From an uncultured Bacillus sp. (GTDB taxonomy: Bacteria; Bacillota; Bacilli; Bacillales; DSM-1321), in NCBI GenBank assembly GCA_934215995.1, contig CAKQBC010000046.1:1-11377 (forward strand): a DNA stretch of 11,377 nt. The letters are read 5' to 3'. The notes beneath the pieces are model-generated. The model was not told where the DNA came from. It searched no databases and saw only the letters and a program-made list of their open reading frames with translations. The translations under genes were made by a program, and so were the position numbers. Of the stretch, positions 1-7,227 are shown in pieces (position 1 is the stretch's first letter; every line of letters starts with the position of its first letter).

Positions 1-122
1 ATTGTCTAGCTCCAGCGCCTACCCCCTCTGGGTAACAAGCCAATCCTCCCCAAAGGCTAAGAACGCCTTTCGGCGAGGCTTGTCTTGTGCTTATCGGGGA
101 TGGGCAAGGCGCTTCCACTTTT
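1..122 (+). repeat. Dispersed hairpin-forming repeat, full-length copy (copy 1)
   Basis: A GC-rich non-coding element that opens with TCTAGCTCCAGCGCCT and closes with GGGCAAGGCGCTT, ends shared with the copies at 1149-1212 and 3314-3434. The ends pair (AGCGCC 14-19 with GGCGCT 108-113). Inside, ACAAGCC 35-41 pairs with GGCTTGT 77-83, and CGCC 64-67 with GGCG 72-75, so the whole folds as nested stems. It ends only about six bases before the hslO ribosome site. The window begins at the repeat, so its true left edge may lie outside. I associate this sequence type with repeats scattered between genes in Bacillus relatives; its function is unknown and I see no transposase. Confidence 0.8.
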
Positions 123-127
123 CGTAG

Positions 128-134
128 AAAGGAG
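128..134 (+). promoter_or_regulatory. hslO ribosome binding site
   Basis: AAAGGAG, six bases before the ATG at 141. It decides the start: an in-frame GTG at 87 lies inside the repeat and has no comparable site, and it would add 18 residues that do not fit the Hsp33 N-terminus. Confidence 0.85.
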
Positions 135-140
135 AAAAAA

Positions 141-1019
141 ATGAGCGATTATCTAGTAAAAGCACTTGCATATAATGGACAAGTCCGTGCCTATGCATCC
201 CGCACTACCGAAACAGTTGGAGAGGGCCAGCGCAGGCATTATACATGGCCAACCGCTTCAGCCGCATTAGGGAGATCCATGACGGCGGGCGTCATGATGG
301 GCGCCATGCTGAAGGGCGATAACAAGCTGACAATCAAAATCGAAGGCGGCGGTCCAATTGGCGCCATCCTTGTAGACAGCAATGCTAAGGGAGAGGTGCG
401 CGGCTATGTAACAAACCCGCAGACGCACTTCGATCTTAATGAGCAGGGCAAGCTTGACGTGCGCCGCGCGGTCGGCACTGAAGGGACGCTGACTGTCGTG
501 AAGGATATTGGAATGAGAGAGCACTTCACAGGACAGGTTCCGCTGATTTCTGGAGAACTTGGAGATGATTTCACATATTACTTTGTTACTTCTGAACAGG
601 TGCCTTCTTCCGTCGGAGTGGGTGTTCTTGTTAATCCGGACAATTCCATTCTTGCTGCTGGGGGATTCATTCTGCAGCTTATGCCGGGAACTGATGAAGA
701 GACGATTACATTAATTGAGAACAGACTGAAAGAAATTCCGCCTGTATCCAAATTAATTCAGCAGGGATTAACGCCTGAAGAGCTACTGGAAACAATCCTT
801 GGCAAAGACAATGTGAAGTTCCTTGAAAAGCTTCCTGTCTCCTTTACTTGTACATGTTCAAAAGAGCGTTTTGCCAATGCGATTATCAGTCTGGGTGAAG
901 AGGAAATTCAGCAGATGATCGATGAAGATGGCCAGGCAGAAGCATCCTGCCATTTCTGCAACGAGAAATACCACTACACTAAAGAAGAACTCGAAGAATT
1001 AAAGAACGAAGTAAAGTAA
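141..1019 (+). CDS. hslO: Hsp33, redox-regulated molecular chaperone
   Basis: A 292-residue cytosolic chaperone, close to the roughly 290 residues usual for the family. Hsp33 is a holdase: under oxidative stress with unfolding, its four zinc-binding cysteines form disulfides, the C-terminal region unfolds and the protein traps unfolding clients. The cysteines are all present: C237 and C239 (CTC) and C270 and C273 (CHFC), the CXC...CXXC pattern of the redox switch. The N-terminal part shows family sequence such as the [21 protein letters not shown] region near residues 70-90 and [10 protein letters not shown] near 175. The ATG at 141 is chosen from its ribosome site. In B. subtilis the gene (also yacC) lies between coaX and yacD; here coaX would be upstream, outside the window. 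There is no promoter or terminator I trust on either side, so it is probably transcribed through the repeats with its neighbours. Confidence 0.96.
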   Translation: MSDYLVKALAYNGQVRAYASRTTETVGEGQRRHYTWPTASAALGRSMTAGVMMGAMLKGDNKLTIKIEGGGPIGAILVDSNAKGEVRGYVTNPQTHFDLNEQGKLDVRRAVGTEGTLTVVKDIGMREHFTGQVPLISGELGDDFTYYFVTSEQVPSSVGVGVLVNPDNSILAAGGFILQLMPGTDEETITLIENRLKEIPPVSKLIQQGLTPEELLETILGKDNVKFLEKLPVSFTCTCSKERFANAIISLGEEEIQQMIDEDGQAEASCHFCNEKYHYTKEELEELKNEVK

Positions 1020-1030
1020 TAATTGAAATT

Positions 1031-1112
1031 GCTAAAGCGTCTGCCTGCATCTTTTAGGCTCCTGAAAGTAAAGGTCGCCGAGGTTCGGGACTTAGCGGGG
1101 CGCTTGCGCTAA
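1031..1112 (+). repeat. Possible diverged repeat or hairpin element between hslO and yacD
   Basis: A non-coding stretch unlike its AT-rich surroundings. Its ends can pair: AAGCGTC 1035-1041 with GGCGCTT 1099-1105 (one G-T). It ends in GGGGCGCTTGCGCT, resembling the right end of the repeat starting at 1149 (GGCGCTTGCGCTTTT). The middle has no clear match to the other copies, so it may be a degenerate relative or an unrelated element. Confidence 0.4.
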
Positions 1113-1148
1113 TTGTATTATTAAAATTCATATCTTTGAACTTCGAGA

Positions 1149-1212
1149 ATTGTCTAGCTCCAGCGCCTGCCCCCTCGAGGTGTCGGGGGATGGGCAAGGC
1201 GCTTGCGCTTTT
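1149..1212 (+). repeat. Dispersed repeat, short internally deleted form (copy 2)
   Basis: The first 20 bases are identical to bases 1-20, and the right end (GGGCAAGGCGCTT) matches copy 1, but about 60 bases of the middle are missing. It forms one long hairpin: AGCGCC 1162-1167 with GGCGCT 1198-1203, then TGCCC 1168-1172 with GGGCA 1192-1196, leaving one bulged A, with a further CCTCGAGG palindrome near the loop. It ends a few bases before the yacD ribosome site, just as copy 1 does before hslO. Confidence 0.82.
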
Positions 1213-1216
1213 CTTA

Positions 1217-1226
1217 GGGGGAGGAG
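1217..1226 (+). promoter_or_regulatory. yacD ribosome binding site
   Basis: GGGGGAGGAG, about four bases before a TTG at 1230. No ATG or GTG fits as well, and translation from this TTG gives a proper membrane anchor right after the start, so the TTG is taken as the start codon. Confidence 0.8.
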
Positions 1227-1229
1227 CAC

Positions 1230-2096
1230 TTGGAAAAGAGACAGCTTTTTATGATTATTGCCGGTTTGGTGCTGCTGAACCTAATCACATTGGCCTTTTT
1301 GCTATTTAAAGGCGATGGCAGCGGGGAAGCAGTAGCAAAAGTCGGGGGAGATAAAATCACTCGCCAGGAATGGATGAGTGAGATGGAAACAAAGTACGGA
1401 AAAAGCACATTAAGTGAATTAATTGATCAGAAGGTCATTGAAGAAGCAGGGGAAAAATACGGGGTGAAGGTCTCTGAAAAGGCTGTAGATCTTGAATTGA
1501 AAATGGTCAAGACCATGTACGGCGGCAATTTCACCGATGAGATGAGCGAAGACAAGTGGCGCAGGCAAATCAAAAATAACCTTATTCTTGAAGAACTGCT
1601 GACTGCCGATGTCTCCGTCTCTGAAGAAGAAATGAAAAGTTACTATGAGCAAAACAGCAGTCAGTTCCAAGTTCCGGACACTTATCACATCTCTCAGATT
1701 ATCGTTAAAACAAAAGAAGAAGCGGAACAGACATTGAAGGAGCTGGAAGAAGGCTCGAGCTTCTCTGTGCTTGCGATGGAACGGTCGATCGATGAATTTA
1801 CCGCCAGCCTGGGGGGGAATGCAGGGTATGTCAGTGAAGATGATGAACACATACCGGCAGAAGTCTTTGAACAGGTTAAAACCCTTAAGCCCGGCAAGTG
1901 GACCAAGCCGATTAAAACGGAAAATGGATATGCCGTTGTAATGCTCCATGAGCATTTAAAGGGAGAAAATTATTCCTTTAAAGAAGTGAAGAGCATGATT
2001 CGCCGCCAGATCGCTCTTGAGCAGATGGATGTTCCTGTCTCTGCAAAGCCCTTTTGGAAAGAAGCAGAGGTCGAGTGGTTTTACGGTGAGCAGTAA
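1230..2096 (+). CDS. yacD: Membrane-anchored PpiC/parvulin-type peptidyl-prolyl isomerase (YacD-like, PrsA-related)
   Basis: A 288-residue protein of the SurA/PrsA type. Residues about 6-26 are a hydrophobic helix after a short charged start (MEKRQ), with no lipobox cysteine, so it looks like an uncleaved N-terminal anchor holding the rest outside the membrane. PrsA itself is a lipoprotein, which separates the two. Residues about 30-145 form a helical chaperone-like domain containing GGDKITRQEW. Residues about 148-245 are a parvulin domain, with YHISQII at 152-158 and GGNAGY at 195-200 in place of the usual HILV and GGDLGW motifs. The likely role is helping secreted or membrane proteins fold. 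The start is a TTG with a strong ribosome site. Position after hslO and before cysK matches B. subtilis yacD, whose product is poorly characterised; the isomerase activity and clients are inferred from the family. Confidence 0.88.
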   Translation: MEKRQLFMIIAGLVLLNLITLAFLLFKGDGSGEAVAKVGGDKITRQEWMSEMETKYGKSTLSELIDQKVIEEAGEKYGVKVSEKAVDLELKMVKTMYGGNFTDEMSEDKWRRQIKNNLILEELLTADVSVSEEEMKSYYEQNSSQFQVPDTYHISQIIVKTKEEAEQTLKELEEGSSFSVLAMERSIDEFTASLGGNAGYVSEDDEHIPAEVFEQVKTLKPGKWTKPIKTENGYAVVMLHEHLKGENYSFKEVKSMIRRQIALEQMDVPVSAKPFWKEAEVEWFYGEQ

Positions 2097-2103
2097 ATAA
2101 AAA

Positions 2104-2129
2104 GCACGGAGGGATTTCCGTGTTTTTTT
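2104..2129 (+). terminator. Intrinsic terminator after yacD
   Basis: CACGGA 2105-2110 pairs with TCCGTG 2117-2122 around a six-base loop and is followed by a run of T. It starts eight bases after the stop codon and closes the hslO-yacD unit. Confidence 0.85.
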
Positions 2130-2210
2130 CTGTATACATTGAGTATCATGTATAAAAATGGGTAGTTTAAATATAATGACAAAAGTATGAATTTTCTTTT
2201 AAATAGCAAT

Positions 2211-2249
2211 CAAATTCATTGACATTCCCATTGGGAATTGGTAAATTTG
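2211..2249. promoter_or_regulatory. Palindromic candidate operator in the cysK promoter (possibly CymR)
   Basis: ATTCCCA 2224-2230 and TGGGAAT 2232-2238 are perfect inverted arms around one T and fill the spacer between the -35 and -10 boxes. Outer arms CAAATT 2211-2216 and AATTTG 2244-2249 are nearly symmetric about the same centre. A protein bound here would block RNA polymerase. In B. subtilis and Staphylococcus aureus the Rrf2-type repressor CymR, acting with CysK, controls cysteine genes including cysK, so CymR is the obvious candidate. I could not compare the site with a CymR motif, so the assignment is inference. Confidence 0.55.
2219..2247 (+). promoter_or_regulatory. Candidate sigma-A promoter of cysK
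   Basis: A perfect -35 box TTGACA at 2219-2224, a 17-base spacer, and a weaker -10 box TAAATT at 2242-2247. It lies after the yacD terminator and before cysK. Another TATAAT at 2172-2177 has only a poor -35 match (TGTATA 2149-2154) and is a weaker alternative. Confidence 0.65.
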
Positions 2250-2290
2250 TATTAAACCAATAAAAATAGTCGGAAATGAGGAGTGGGGAA

Positions 2291-3220
2291 ATGGTACGTG
2301 TAGCAAATTCAATTGCAGACCTTGTTGGCCAGACGCCAATTGTGAAACTAAACCGTTTAGTTGATGATAATAGTGCAGATGTTTATCTGAAATTGGAGTA
2401 CATGAATCCTGGAAGCAGCGTAAAAGACCGTATTGCCCTGGCAATGATCACTGCCGCAGAGAAAGATGGAAGCCTTAAACCAGGTGATACCATTATTGAA
2501 CCGACAAGTGGAAATACAGGAATCGGATTAGCGATGATTGCAGCAGCAAAAGGCTATAAAGCGGTTCTTGTCATGCCGGAGACGATGAGTATGGAGCGCC
2601 GAAATTTACTTCGTGCTTACGGTGCCGACCTTGTACTCACACCTGGACCGGAAGGAATGGGCGGTGCGATCCGCAAGGCGCAGGAACTGGCAAAGGAAAA
2701 TGGCTATTTCGTGCCTCAGCAGTTTGAAAACCCTGCGAACCCTGAAATTCACCGTTTAACAACAGGACCTGAAATTACAGAGCAAATGGGCGAACAGCTG
2801 GATGCATTCATATCCGGAATCGGTACAGGCGGAACGATTACAGGTGCCGGCCAAGTGCTTAAAGAAAAATATAAAAACATCAAAATTTACGCAGTTGAAC
2901 CAACCGATTCTCCTGTACTATCAGGAGGAAAGCCGGGTCCTCATAAAATCCAGGGCATTGGAGCAGGATTTGTACCGGATACCCTGGATACAAAGATTTA
3001 TGATGAAGTGATTCAAATTACAAACGATGAGGCATTTGAATATGCCCGCCGCGCGGCTAAGGAAGAAGGAATCCTAGGAGGCATTTCTTCTGGTGCGGCG
3101 ATCAGTGCGGCCCTAAAAGTTGCCAAAGAGCTTGGAAAAGGGAAAAAAGTTCTGGCGATTATCCCAAGTAACGGCGAGCGTTATTTAAGTACTCCTTTAT
3201 ACCAATTTGAAGCTGAATAA
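2291..3220 (+). CDS. cysK: Cysteine synthase A (O-acetylserine thiol-lyase)
   Basis: A 309-residue pyridoxal-phosphate enzyme that joins sulfide to O-acetylserine to give cysteine and acetate in the cytosol. The cofactor lysine is K45 in NPGSSVKDR; the substrate loop is PTSGNTG at 71-77; the phosphate-binding loop is GIGTGGT at 176-182; GGISSG at 263-268 is the conserved C-terminal cofactor site. Length is as in B. subtilis CysK (308). The ATG at 2291 is chosen over one at 2276 because GAGGAG at 2278-2283 sits seven bases before it, while the upstream ATG overlaps that site. The gene stands alone between two terminators with its own promoter and palindrome. In Firmicutes CysK also serves as the sensor partner of CymR when O-acetylserine is low, which would make this gene part of its own control circuit. 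Confidence 0.97.
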   Translation: MVRVANSIADLVGQTPIVKLNRLVDDNSADVYLKLEYMNPGSSVKDRIALAMITAAEKDGSLKPGDTIIEPTSGNTGIGLAMIAAAKGYKAVLVMPETMSMERRNLLRAYGADLVLTPGPEGMGGAIRKAQELAKENGYFVPQQFENPANPEIHRLTTGPEITEQMGEQLDAFISGIGTGGTITGAGQVLKEKYKNIKIYAVEPTDSPVLSGGKPGPHKIQGIGAGFVPDTLDTKIYDEVIQITNDEAFEYARRAAKEEGILGGISSGAAISAALKVAKELGKGKKVLAIIPSNGERYLSTPLYQFEAE

Positions 3221-3227
3221 TGATATG

Positions 3228-3257
3228 ACAGCGGTCTCCATTGGCCGCTGTTTTTTT
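3228..3257 (+). terminator. Intrinsic terminator after cysK
   Basis: ACAGCGGTC 3228-3236 pairs with GGCCGCTGT 3243-3251 (nine pairs, one G-T) around a six-base loop, followed by seven T. It separates cysK from the folate operon. Confidence 0.93.
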
Positions 3258-3313
3258 GTATGGGGCGACTGCAAAATTGAACGATGTAAATAACTCTGTG
3301 GAAGAGTGTCTCC

Positions 3314-3434
3314 ATCTAGCTCCAGCGCCTATCTCCTCGAGGTCACAAGCTTGTCTAGTGTCATGCAGACGTTGCCACAGGACGTGGGCGTTCTTAGTCT
3401 GCCATCTTTCGTGGGCAAGGCGCTTCCGCTTTTG
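3314..3434 (+). repeat. Dispersed repeat, rearranged copy (copy 3)
   Basis: The left end TCTAGCTCCAGCGCCT and right end GGGCAAGGCGCTTCCGCTTTT match copies 1 and 2, and the ends pair (AGCGCC 3324-3329 with GGCGCT 3419-3424). The middle differs: it has its own stem (CAGAC 3366-3370 with GTCTG 3397-3401) and carries GGCGTTCTTAG at 3387-3397, the reverse complement of CTAAGAACGCC at 57-67 in copy 1. The core therefore appears inverted. With the pabB ribosome site and a possible -10 box, it fills most of the 256 bases between the cysK terminator and pabB. Confidence 0.8.
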
Positions 3435-3439
3435 TTTCG

Positions 3440-3445
3440 TATAAT
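3440..3445 (+). promoter_or_regulatory. Possible -10 box of the pab-fol operon promoter
   Basis: A perfect TATAAT six bases after the repeat and about 70 bases before pabB. There is no good -35 box 16-18 bases upstream, which falls in the repeat end. Since the cysK terminator lies upstream, the operon needs a promoter in this gap, and this is the best candidate I see. Confidence 0.35.
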
Positions 3446-3513
3446 AAAAATTATGAAAGCATGCCCTACATCATGTATGATGAAAAAAGAGAAATATATA
3501 GGGGTGACATTCA

Positions 3514-4929
3514 TTGAAGCAGCTTCACATCCATGCCAAAAAAATACCTTATACATATAATCGGTTTTTCCGCCAATACCGCTCGCTGTCGGAGGGATTG
3601 GCGCATCATGTTCTGCTCGAAAGCGGACGGGGCGGCAGGTACAGTATCGCAGCCTTTGAGCCGGAAGCTATTTTAACAGGCAAAAATTCAGAACTTGAAA
3701 TTTTGAGAGACGGCGAAAAACAGGTGCTGGAAGGCAACCCCCTTCATTTGATGCAGGAATGGCTGAATCAATATAAAGCAGATAAGCTCGATGAACTTCC
3801 TGACTTTCAGGGAGGAGCAATAGGGTTTATCAGCTATGATTACGCACGTTATATCGAAAAGCTTCCAAATGAGGCTCAAGATGATCTGCAGATACCTGAT
3901 ATTCATTTTTTCATTTATAAAGAATGCTTTGTCTTTGACCATGAAACCAAAGAGCTCTGGCTGATTTTCTTATACGAAAAAGGGGAAGAGCACTCGATTG
4001 AGGAACGGGCAGAGAATTGGGAGCAGAGATGGATGAATGAAAGTGAGGAGCCTTCTGCGAAAGCGGAATACAATCAGGCTGAAAATACACTTGGTGTATC
4101 CATGAATGAAGAAGAATTCATGGCTGCCGTCAGGAGTATTCAGGAATATATTTCACAGGGAGATGTCTTTCAGGTAAATCTCTCGGTACGCCAAAGCCGC
4201 CCAATTCATATTCAGGCAATGGATGTATATGAGCAGCTGAGAGCGTTAAACCCTTCTCCATACATGGGGTATTTTCACACGCCGGGATACCAGCTTGTAA
4301 GCGGATCCCCGGAACTGCTGATTAAGAAGAAAGGAAACACCGTCAGTACGCGGCCGATTGCCGGGACAAGATCCCGCGGGAAGGACCATGAGGAGGACCT
4401 CAAACTCGCCAGTGAACTGATTGAAAATGAGAAAGAGCGCGCAGAGCACGTGATGCTGGTCGATCTGGAACGAAATGACCTGGGAAGAGTCTGTAAATAT
4501 GGTACCGTTACAGTGGATGAGTTCATGGTCATTGAAAAATACTCACATGTGATGCATATTGTCTCCAATGTAAAAGGAGAGCTGACAGACGGGAAGAATG
4601 CTGTTGATATCATCGACGCTGTATTTCCGGGAGGGACCATTACAGGGGCGCCAAAAGTGCGGACCATGGAGATCATTGAAGAGCTTGAACCGGTCACAAG
4701 GGGACCATACACCGGCTCTCTTGGCTGGATCAATTTCAGCGGCGACCTGGAACTGAATATTATCATCCGGACCATGCTTGTTAAAGAAGGACAGGCCCAT
4801 GTGCAGGCTGGTGCCGGCATTGTTATTGACTCCAATCCTAAAAATGAATACAAAGAGTCGCTGAAAAAAGCAATTGCTCTTTGGAAAGCAAAAGAACTCG
4901 CAGAACAGGCAAAAGGGGATCAGCTATGA
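3514..4929 (+). CDS. pabB: Aminodeoxychorismate synthase component I
   Basis: A 471-residue chorismate-binding enzyme of the TrpE/PabB family, the length of B. subtilis PabB (470). With ammonia from PabA it converts chorismate to 4-amino-4-deoxychorismate, the first step towards the p-aminobenzoate part of folate. An N-terminal domain of about 190 residues is followed by the catalytic domain, with [30 protein letters not shown] (R280-G288), [23 protein letters not shown] and [16 protein letters not shown]. The motif is PIAGT (A283), the form known from anthranilate synthase; E. coli PabB has PIKGT. The sequence alone therefore does not exclude TrpE, but pabA, pabC and folP downstream and the matching B. 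subtilis locus settle it. The TTG start at 3514 has GGGGTGA at 3501-3507. It overlaps pabA by four bases (ATGA), suggesting coupled translation. Confidence 0.95.
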   Translation: MKQLHIHAKKIPYTYNRFFRQYRSLSEGLAHHVLLESGRGGRYSIAAFEPEAILTGKNSELEILRDGEKQVLEGNPLHLMQEWLNQYKADKLDELPDFQGGAIGFISYDYARYIEKLPNEAQDDLQIPDIHFFIYKECFVFDHETKELWLIFLYEKGEEHSIEERAENWEQRWMNESEEPSAKAEYNQAENTLGVSMNEEEFMAAVRSIQEYISQGDVFQVNLSVRQSRPIHIQAMDVYEQLRALNPSPYMGYFHTPGYQLVSGSPELLIKKKGNTVSTRPIAGTRSRGKDHEEDLKLASELIENEKERAEHVMLVDLERNDLGRVCKYGTVTVDEFMVIEKYSHVMHIVSNVKGELTDGKNAVDIIDAVFPGGTITGAPKVRTMEIIEELEPVTRGPYTGSLGWINFSGDLELNIIIRTMLVKEGQAHVQAGAGIVIDSNPKNEYKESLKKAIALWKAKELAEQAKGDQL

Positions 4930-5519
4930 TTTATATGATCGATAATTACGACTCTTTTACGTATAATCTCGTACAGTATCTCGGTGAATTAGGCGAAGAG
5001 CTGGTTGTAAAAAGAAACGATGAAACGTCTATTTCTGAAATAGGCAGTTTGCAGCCGAAGTTCCTAATGATCTCTCCGGGGCCGTGCAGCCCGAATGAAG
5101 CCGGCATCAGTCTGGAAGCTATTGAAGCTTTTGCAGGCAAAATCCCTGTCTTTGGCGTTTGTCTGGGACATCAATCGATTGCTCAAGTATTCGGCGGTGA
5201 TGTTGTGCAGGCCGAGCGGCTCATGCATGGAAAAACCTCCGAAATTTTTCATGATGGGAAAACAATTTTTAAGGGCTTGCCCAATCCGTTTCCTGCCACC
5301 CGCTACCATTCGCTGATTGTAAAAAAGGAGACTCTGCCAGATTGCCTTGAGGTCTCGGCCTGGACAGCTGAAGGGGAAATTATGGCCATTCGCCATAAGG
5401 AGCTCCCTTTGGAAGGTGTCCAATTCCATCCGGAATCGATTATGACGACGGCCGGAAAGGAACTCCTTCAGAATTTTATTCAGCATTACAAAGCTTCACT
5501 GCAGATAGAGGGGATGTAA
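4926..5519 (+). CDS. pabA: Aminodeoxychorismate synthase glutamine amidotransferase (component II)
   Basis: A 197-residue class I glutamine amidotransferase. It hydrolyses glutamine and passes ammonia to PabB. The triad is visible: C79 in [11 protein letters not shown], and H168 and E170 in VQFHPESI. The start [14 protein letters not shown] and the ISPGP segment are typical. The ATG at 4926 overlaps the pabB stop (ATGA) and has AAAAGGGGAT just upstream at 4911-4920; the open frame extends 15 codons further up but inside pabB. In B. subtilis this subunit (also named TrpG) serves both PabB and TrpE because the trp operon lacks its own copy. The same double role is likely here but cannot be tested from this window. 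Confidence 0.96.
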   Translation: MIYMIDNYDSFTYNLVQYLGELGEELVVKRNDETSISEIGSLQPKFLMISPGPCSPNEAGISLEAIEAFAGKIPVFGVCLGHQSIAQVFGGDVVQAERLMHGKTSEIFHDGKTIFKGLPNPFPATRYHSLIVKKETLPDCLEVSAWTAEGEIMAIRHKELPLEGVQFHPESIMTTAGKELLQNFIQHYKASLQIEGM

Positions 5520-5521
5520 CC

Positions 5522-6379
5522 TTGTTTATATACATGAATGGTGAAGTTATCAGAAAAGAGGAGGCAAGGATTTCTCCTTTTGATCATGGTTTTTTATATG
5601 GTATGGGGCTGTTCGAAACATTCCGTGTCTATAATGGTCATCCCTTTTTGCTGGATGACCATCTGGAACGGCTGAATTGGAGTCTGGAAGTTCTGAATAT
5701 CAATGCGAGCTATAAAAAAGAACAAGTGCTTGGAGCGCTGGAGATGCTGCTTGAAAGAAACGGTTATAAGAATGCCTATATCCGGATGAATGTGTCAGCG
5801 GGAAACGGGGAGATTGGCCTTCAGACAGCTCCGTACACAAACCCGAATACGATTCTTTTCTGCAAACCGCTTCCTTCAAGGAATACGGGCGCAGAAAAGC
5901 AGGCAGTGCTGCTGAAGATTCCCCGCAATACACCCGAAGGGGCAGAACGCCTGAAGTCCCATCATTATTTAAATAACATTCTGGCTAAAAAAGAAGCGGG
6001 GGACGACCCTGGCATAGAAGGGATATTTTTGACAAAGGAAGGCTTTTTGGCAGAAGGGGTCACTTCGAATCTATTCTGGATTAATGGAGGCCATTTATTT
6101 ACGCCCTCGCTTGATACTGGCATACTTAACGGCATTACCCGAAGATTTGTGATCAGGCTTGCAGAGAAACTGGGGATGAATGTACAGGAAGGCATGTATA
6201 GGCCGGAAGCTATAGTTGGGGCAGATGAAGTTTTTATAACGAACTCCATTCAGGAAATTGTGCCGATTTGCATGTTTGATGGCCATCACATGCCGGGGCT
6301 TTCCGGCAAGAAAACAAGAGAGCTCCAGATTCACTATGAATACCACTGTGAATACTTATGGAGCAGGAATGAACTGTAG
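5522..6379 (+). CDS. pabC: Aminodeoxychorismate lyase (class IV PLP enzyme)
   Basis: A 285-residue fold-type IV pyridoxal-phosphate enzyme that splits 4-amino-4-deoxychorismate into p-aminobenzoate and pyruvate. Family signs are SPFDHGFLYGMGLFETFR near residues 18-35, the cofactor lysine K145 in AERLKSHHYLNN, EGVTSNLFW near 180-188, TGILNGITR, and TNSIQEIVP near the end. Related enzymes are branched-chain and D-amino acid aminotransferases; the gene's place between pabA and folP favours the lyase. The TTG start at 5522 lies two bases after the pabA stop and eight after GAGGGG (5508-5513); the next ATG, at 5534, is further from that site and would cut the conserved MFIYMNGE start. Confidence 0.93.
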   Translation: MFIYMNGEVIRKEEARISPFDHGFLYGMGLFETFRVYNGHPFLLDDHLERLNWSLEVLNINASYKKEQVLGALEMLLERNGYKNAYIRMNVSAGNGEIGLQTAPYTNPNTILFCKPLPSRNTGAEKQAVLLKIPRNTPEGAERLKSHHYLNNILAKKEAGDDPGIEGIFLTKEGFLAEGVTSNLFWINGGHLFTPSLDTGILNGITRRFVIRLAEKLGMNVQEGMYRPEAIVGADEVFITNSIQEIVPICMFDGHHMPGLSGKKTRELQIHYEYHCEYLWSRNEL

Positions 6380-6390
6380 GAGGATTCATA

Positions 6391-7227
6391 ATGTCTAAAA
6401 CAACAATTCAGTGTGGGCCGTATACGTTGGATTACGGAAAGAAAACCATTGTAATGGGGATTTTGAATGCAACGCCGGACTCCTTCTCGGATGGAGGCAA
6501 ATACAGTCATCAGGATCTGGCAGTCAAGCATGCTCTGGAAATGGTTGAAAATGGAGCGGATATTATTGATGTCGGGGGAGAATCAACCCGTCCGGGATTT
6601 GATCCGGTGCCTGAAGACGAAGAGCTGAAGCGTGTTCTTCCTGTCATTGAGGCGATATCAAAGGAAGTAGATGTTCCGATATCAATTGATACCTATAAAG
6701 CTGAAGTCGCCAGGCAGGCCATTGGAGCCGGGGCTCATATTATCAATGATGTCTGGGGTGCCAAAGCGGATCCTCAGATGGCTTCAGTCGCAGCGGAAAC
6801 GGAAGCGCCGATTATCTTAATGCATAACCGCAAAGATATGGAATACACTTCATTTTTCCGTGATGTCCTGAATGACCTGTATGAAAGCATCACGCTTGTA
6901 AAGTCAGCCGGTGTTAAGGACGAGAAGATTATCCTTGACCCGGGCATCGGTTTTGCCAAAGACTTAAATTATAACCTGCAAATGATGAGAGATTTGGACA
7001 AGCTTGTTGCCATTGGGTATCCCGTGCTGCTTGGAACATCGAAAAAGCGGATGATTGGAACCATCCTGGACCTTCCGGTAGAAGAAAGAACGGAAGGAAC
7101 AGGGGCCACAGTTTGCTACGGCATCCAAAAAGGATGTCAGATGATCCGCATCCATGATGTAAAGGAAATGAGCCGAATGGCTAAAATGATGGACGCTTTA
7201 ATGGGAAAAGGTGAATACAATGGATAA
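6391..7227 (+). CDS. folP: Dihydropteroate synthase
   Basis: A 278-residue TIM-barrel enzyme that joins p-aminobenzoate to hydroxymethyl-dihydropterin diphosphate to give dihydropteroate; it is the sulfonamide target (sul in B. subtilis). Conserved parts run in order: MGILNATPDSFSDGG (22-36, loop 1), VGGESTRPG (61-69, loop 2), SIDTYK (98-103), IINDVWG, LDPGIGF, GTSKKRMIG (K218-K219) and RIHDV (253-257), covering the pterin and p-aminobenzoate sites. Nothing visible marks a sulfonamide-resistant type: loop 2 shows no insertion next to ESTRPG. TAGGAGG at 6377-6383 is the ribosome site and includes the pabC stop codon. The 3' end overlaps folB by eight bases. Confidence 0.97.
   Translation: MSKTTIQCGPYTLDYGKKTIVMGILNATPDSFSDGGKYSHQDLAVKHALEMVENGADIIDVGGESTRPGFDPVPEDEELKRVLPVIEAISKEVDVPISIDTYKAEVARQAIGAGAHIINDVWGAKADPQMASVAAETEAPIILMHNRKDMEYTSFFRDVLNDLYESITLVKSAGVKDEKIILDPGIGFAKDLNYNLQMMRDLDKLVAIGYPVLLGTSKKRMIGTILDLPVEERTEGTGATVCYGIQKGCQMIRIHDVKEMSRMAKMMDALMGKGEYNG

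Noticed and set aside
1198..1216. The hairpin and T-run of repeat copy 2 as a terminator of hslO.
   Set aside because: Only four T follow the GCTTGCGC tail rather than the stem itself, and the yacD ribosome site comes at once; termination here would cut off yacD, which has no clear promoter of its own.
1419..1955. A 178-codon reading frame on the minus strand inside yacD.
   Set aside because: Phenylalanine-rich antisense of a charged coding region, with no ribosome site or family resemblance.
1..3434. A CRISPR array or an insertion sequence, because of repeated blocks.
   Set aside because: The repeats are far apart, differ in length, have no regular spacers, and no transposase or cas gene is present.
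3241..3560. Overlapping open frames across the gap between cysK and pabB (3241-3444, 3306-3560 plus strand; 3329-3556 minus strand).
   Set aside because: They run through the cysK terminator and the repeat, lack ribosome sites and resemble no protein I know.
4275..4853. A 192-codon reading frame on the minus strand inside pabB.
   Set aside because: It lies opposite highly conserved catalytic motifs of pabB and reads as low-complexity serine-rich sequence, typical of an antisense shadow.
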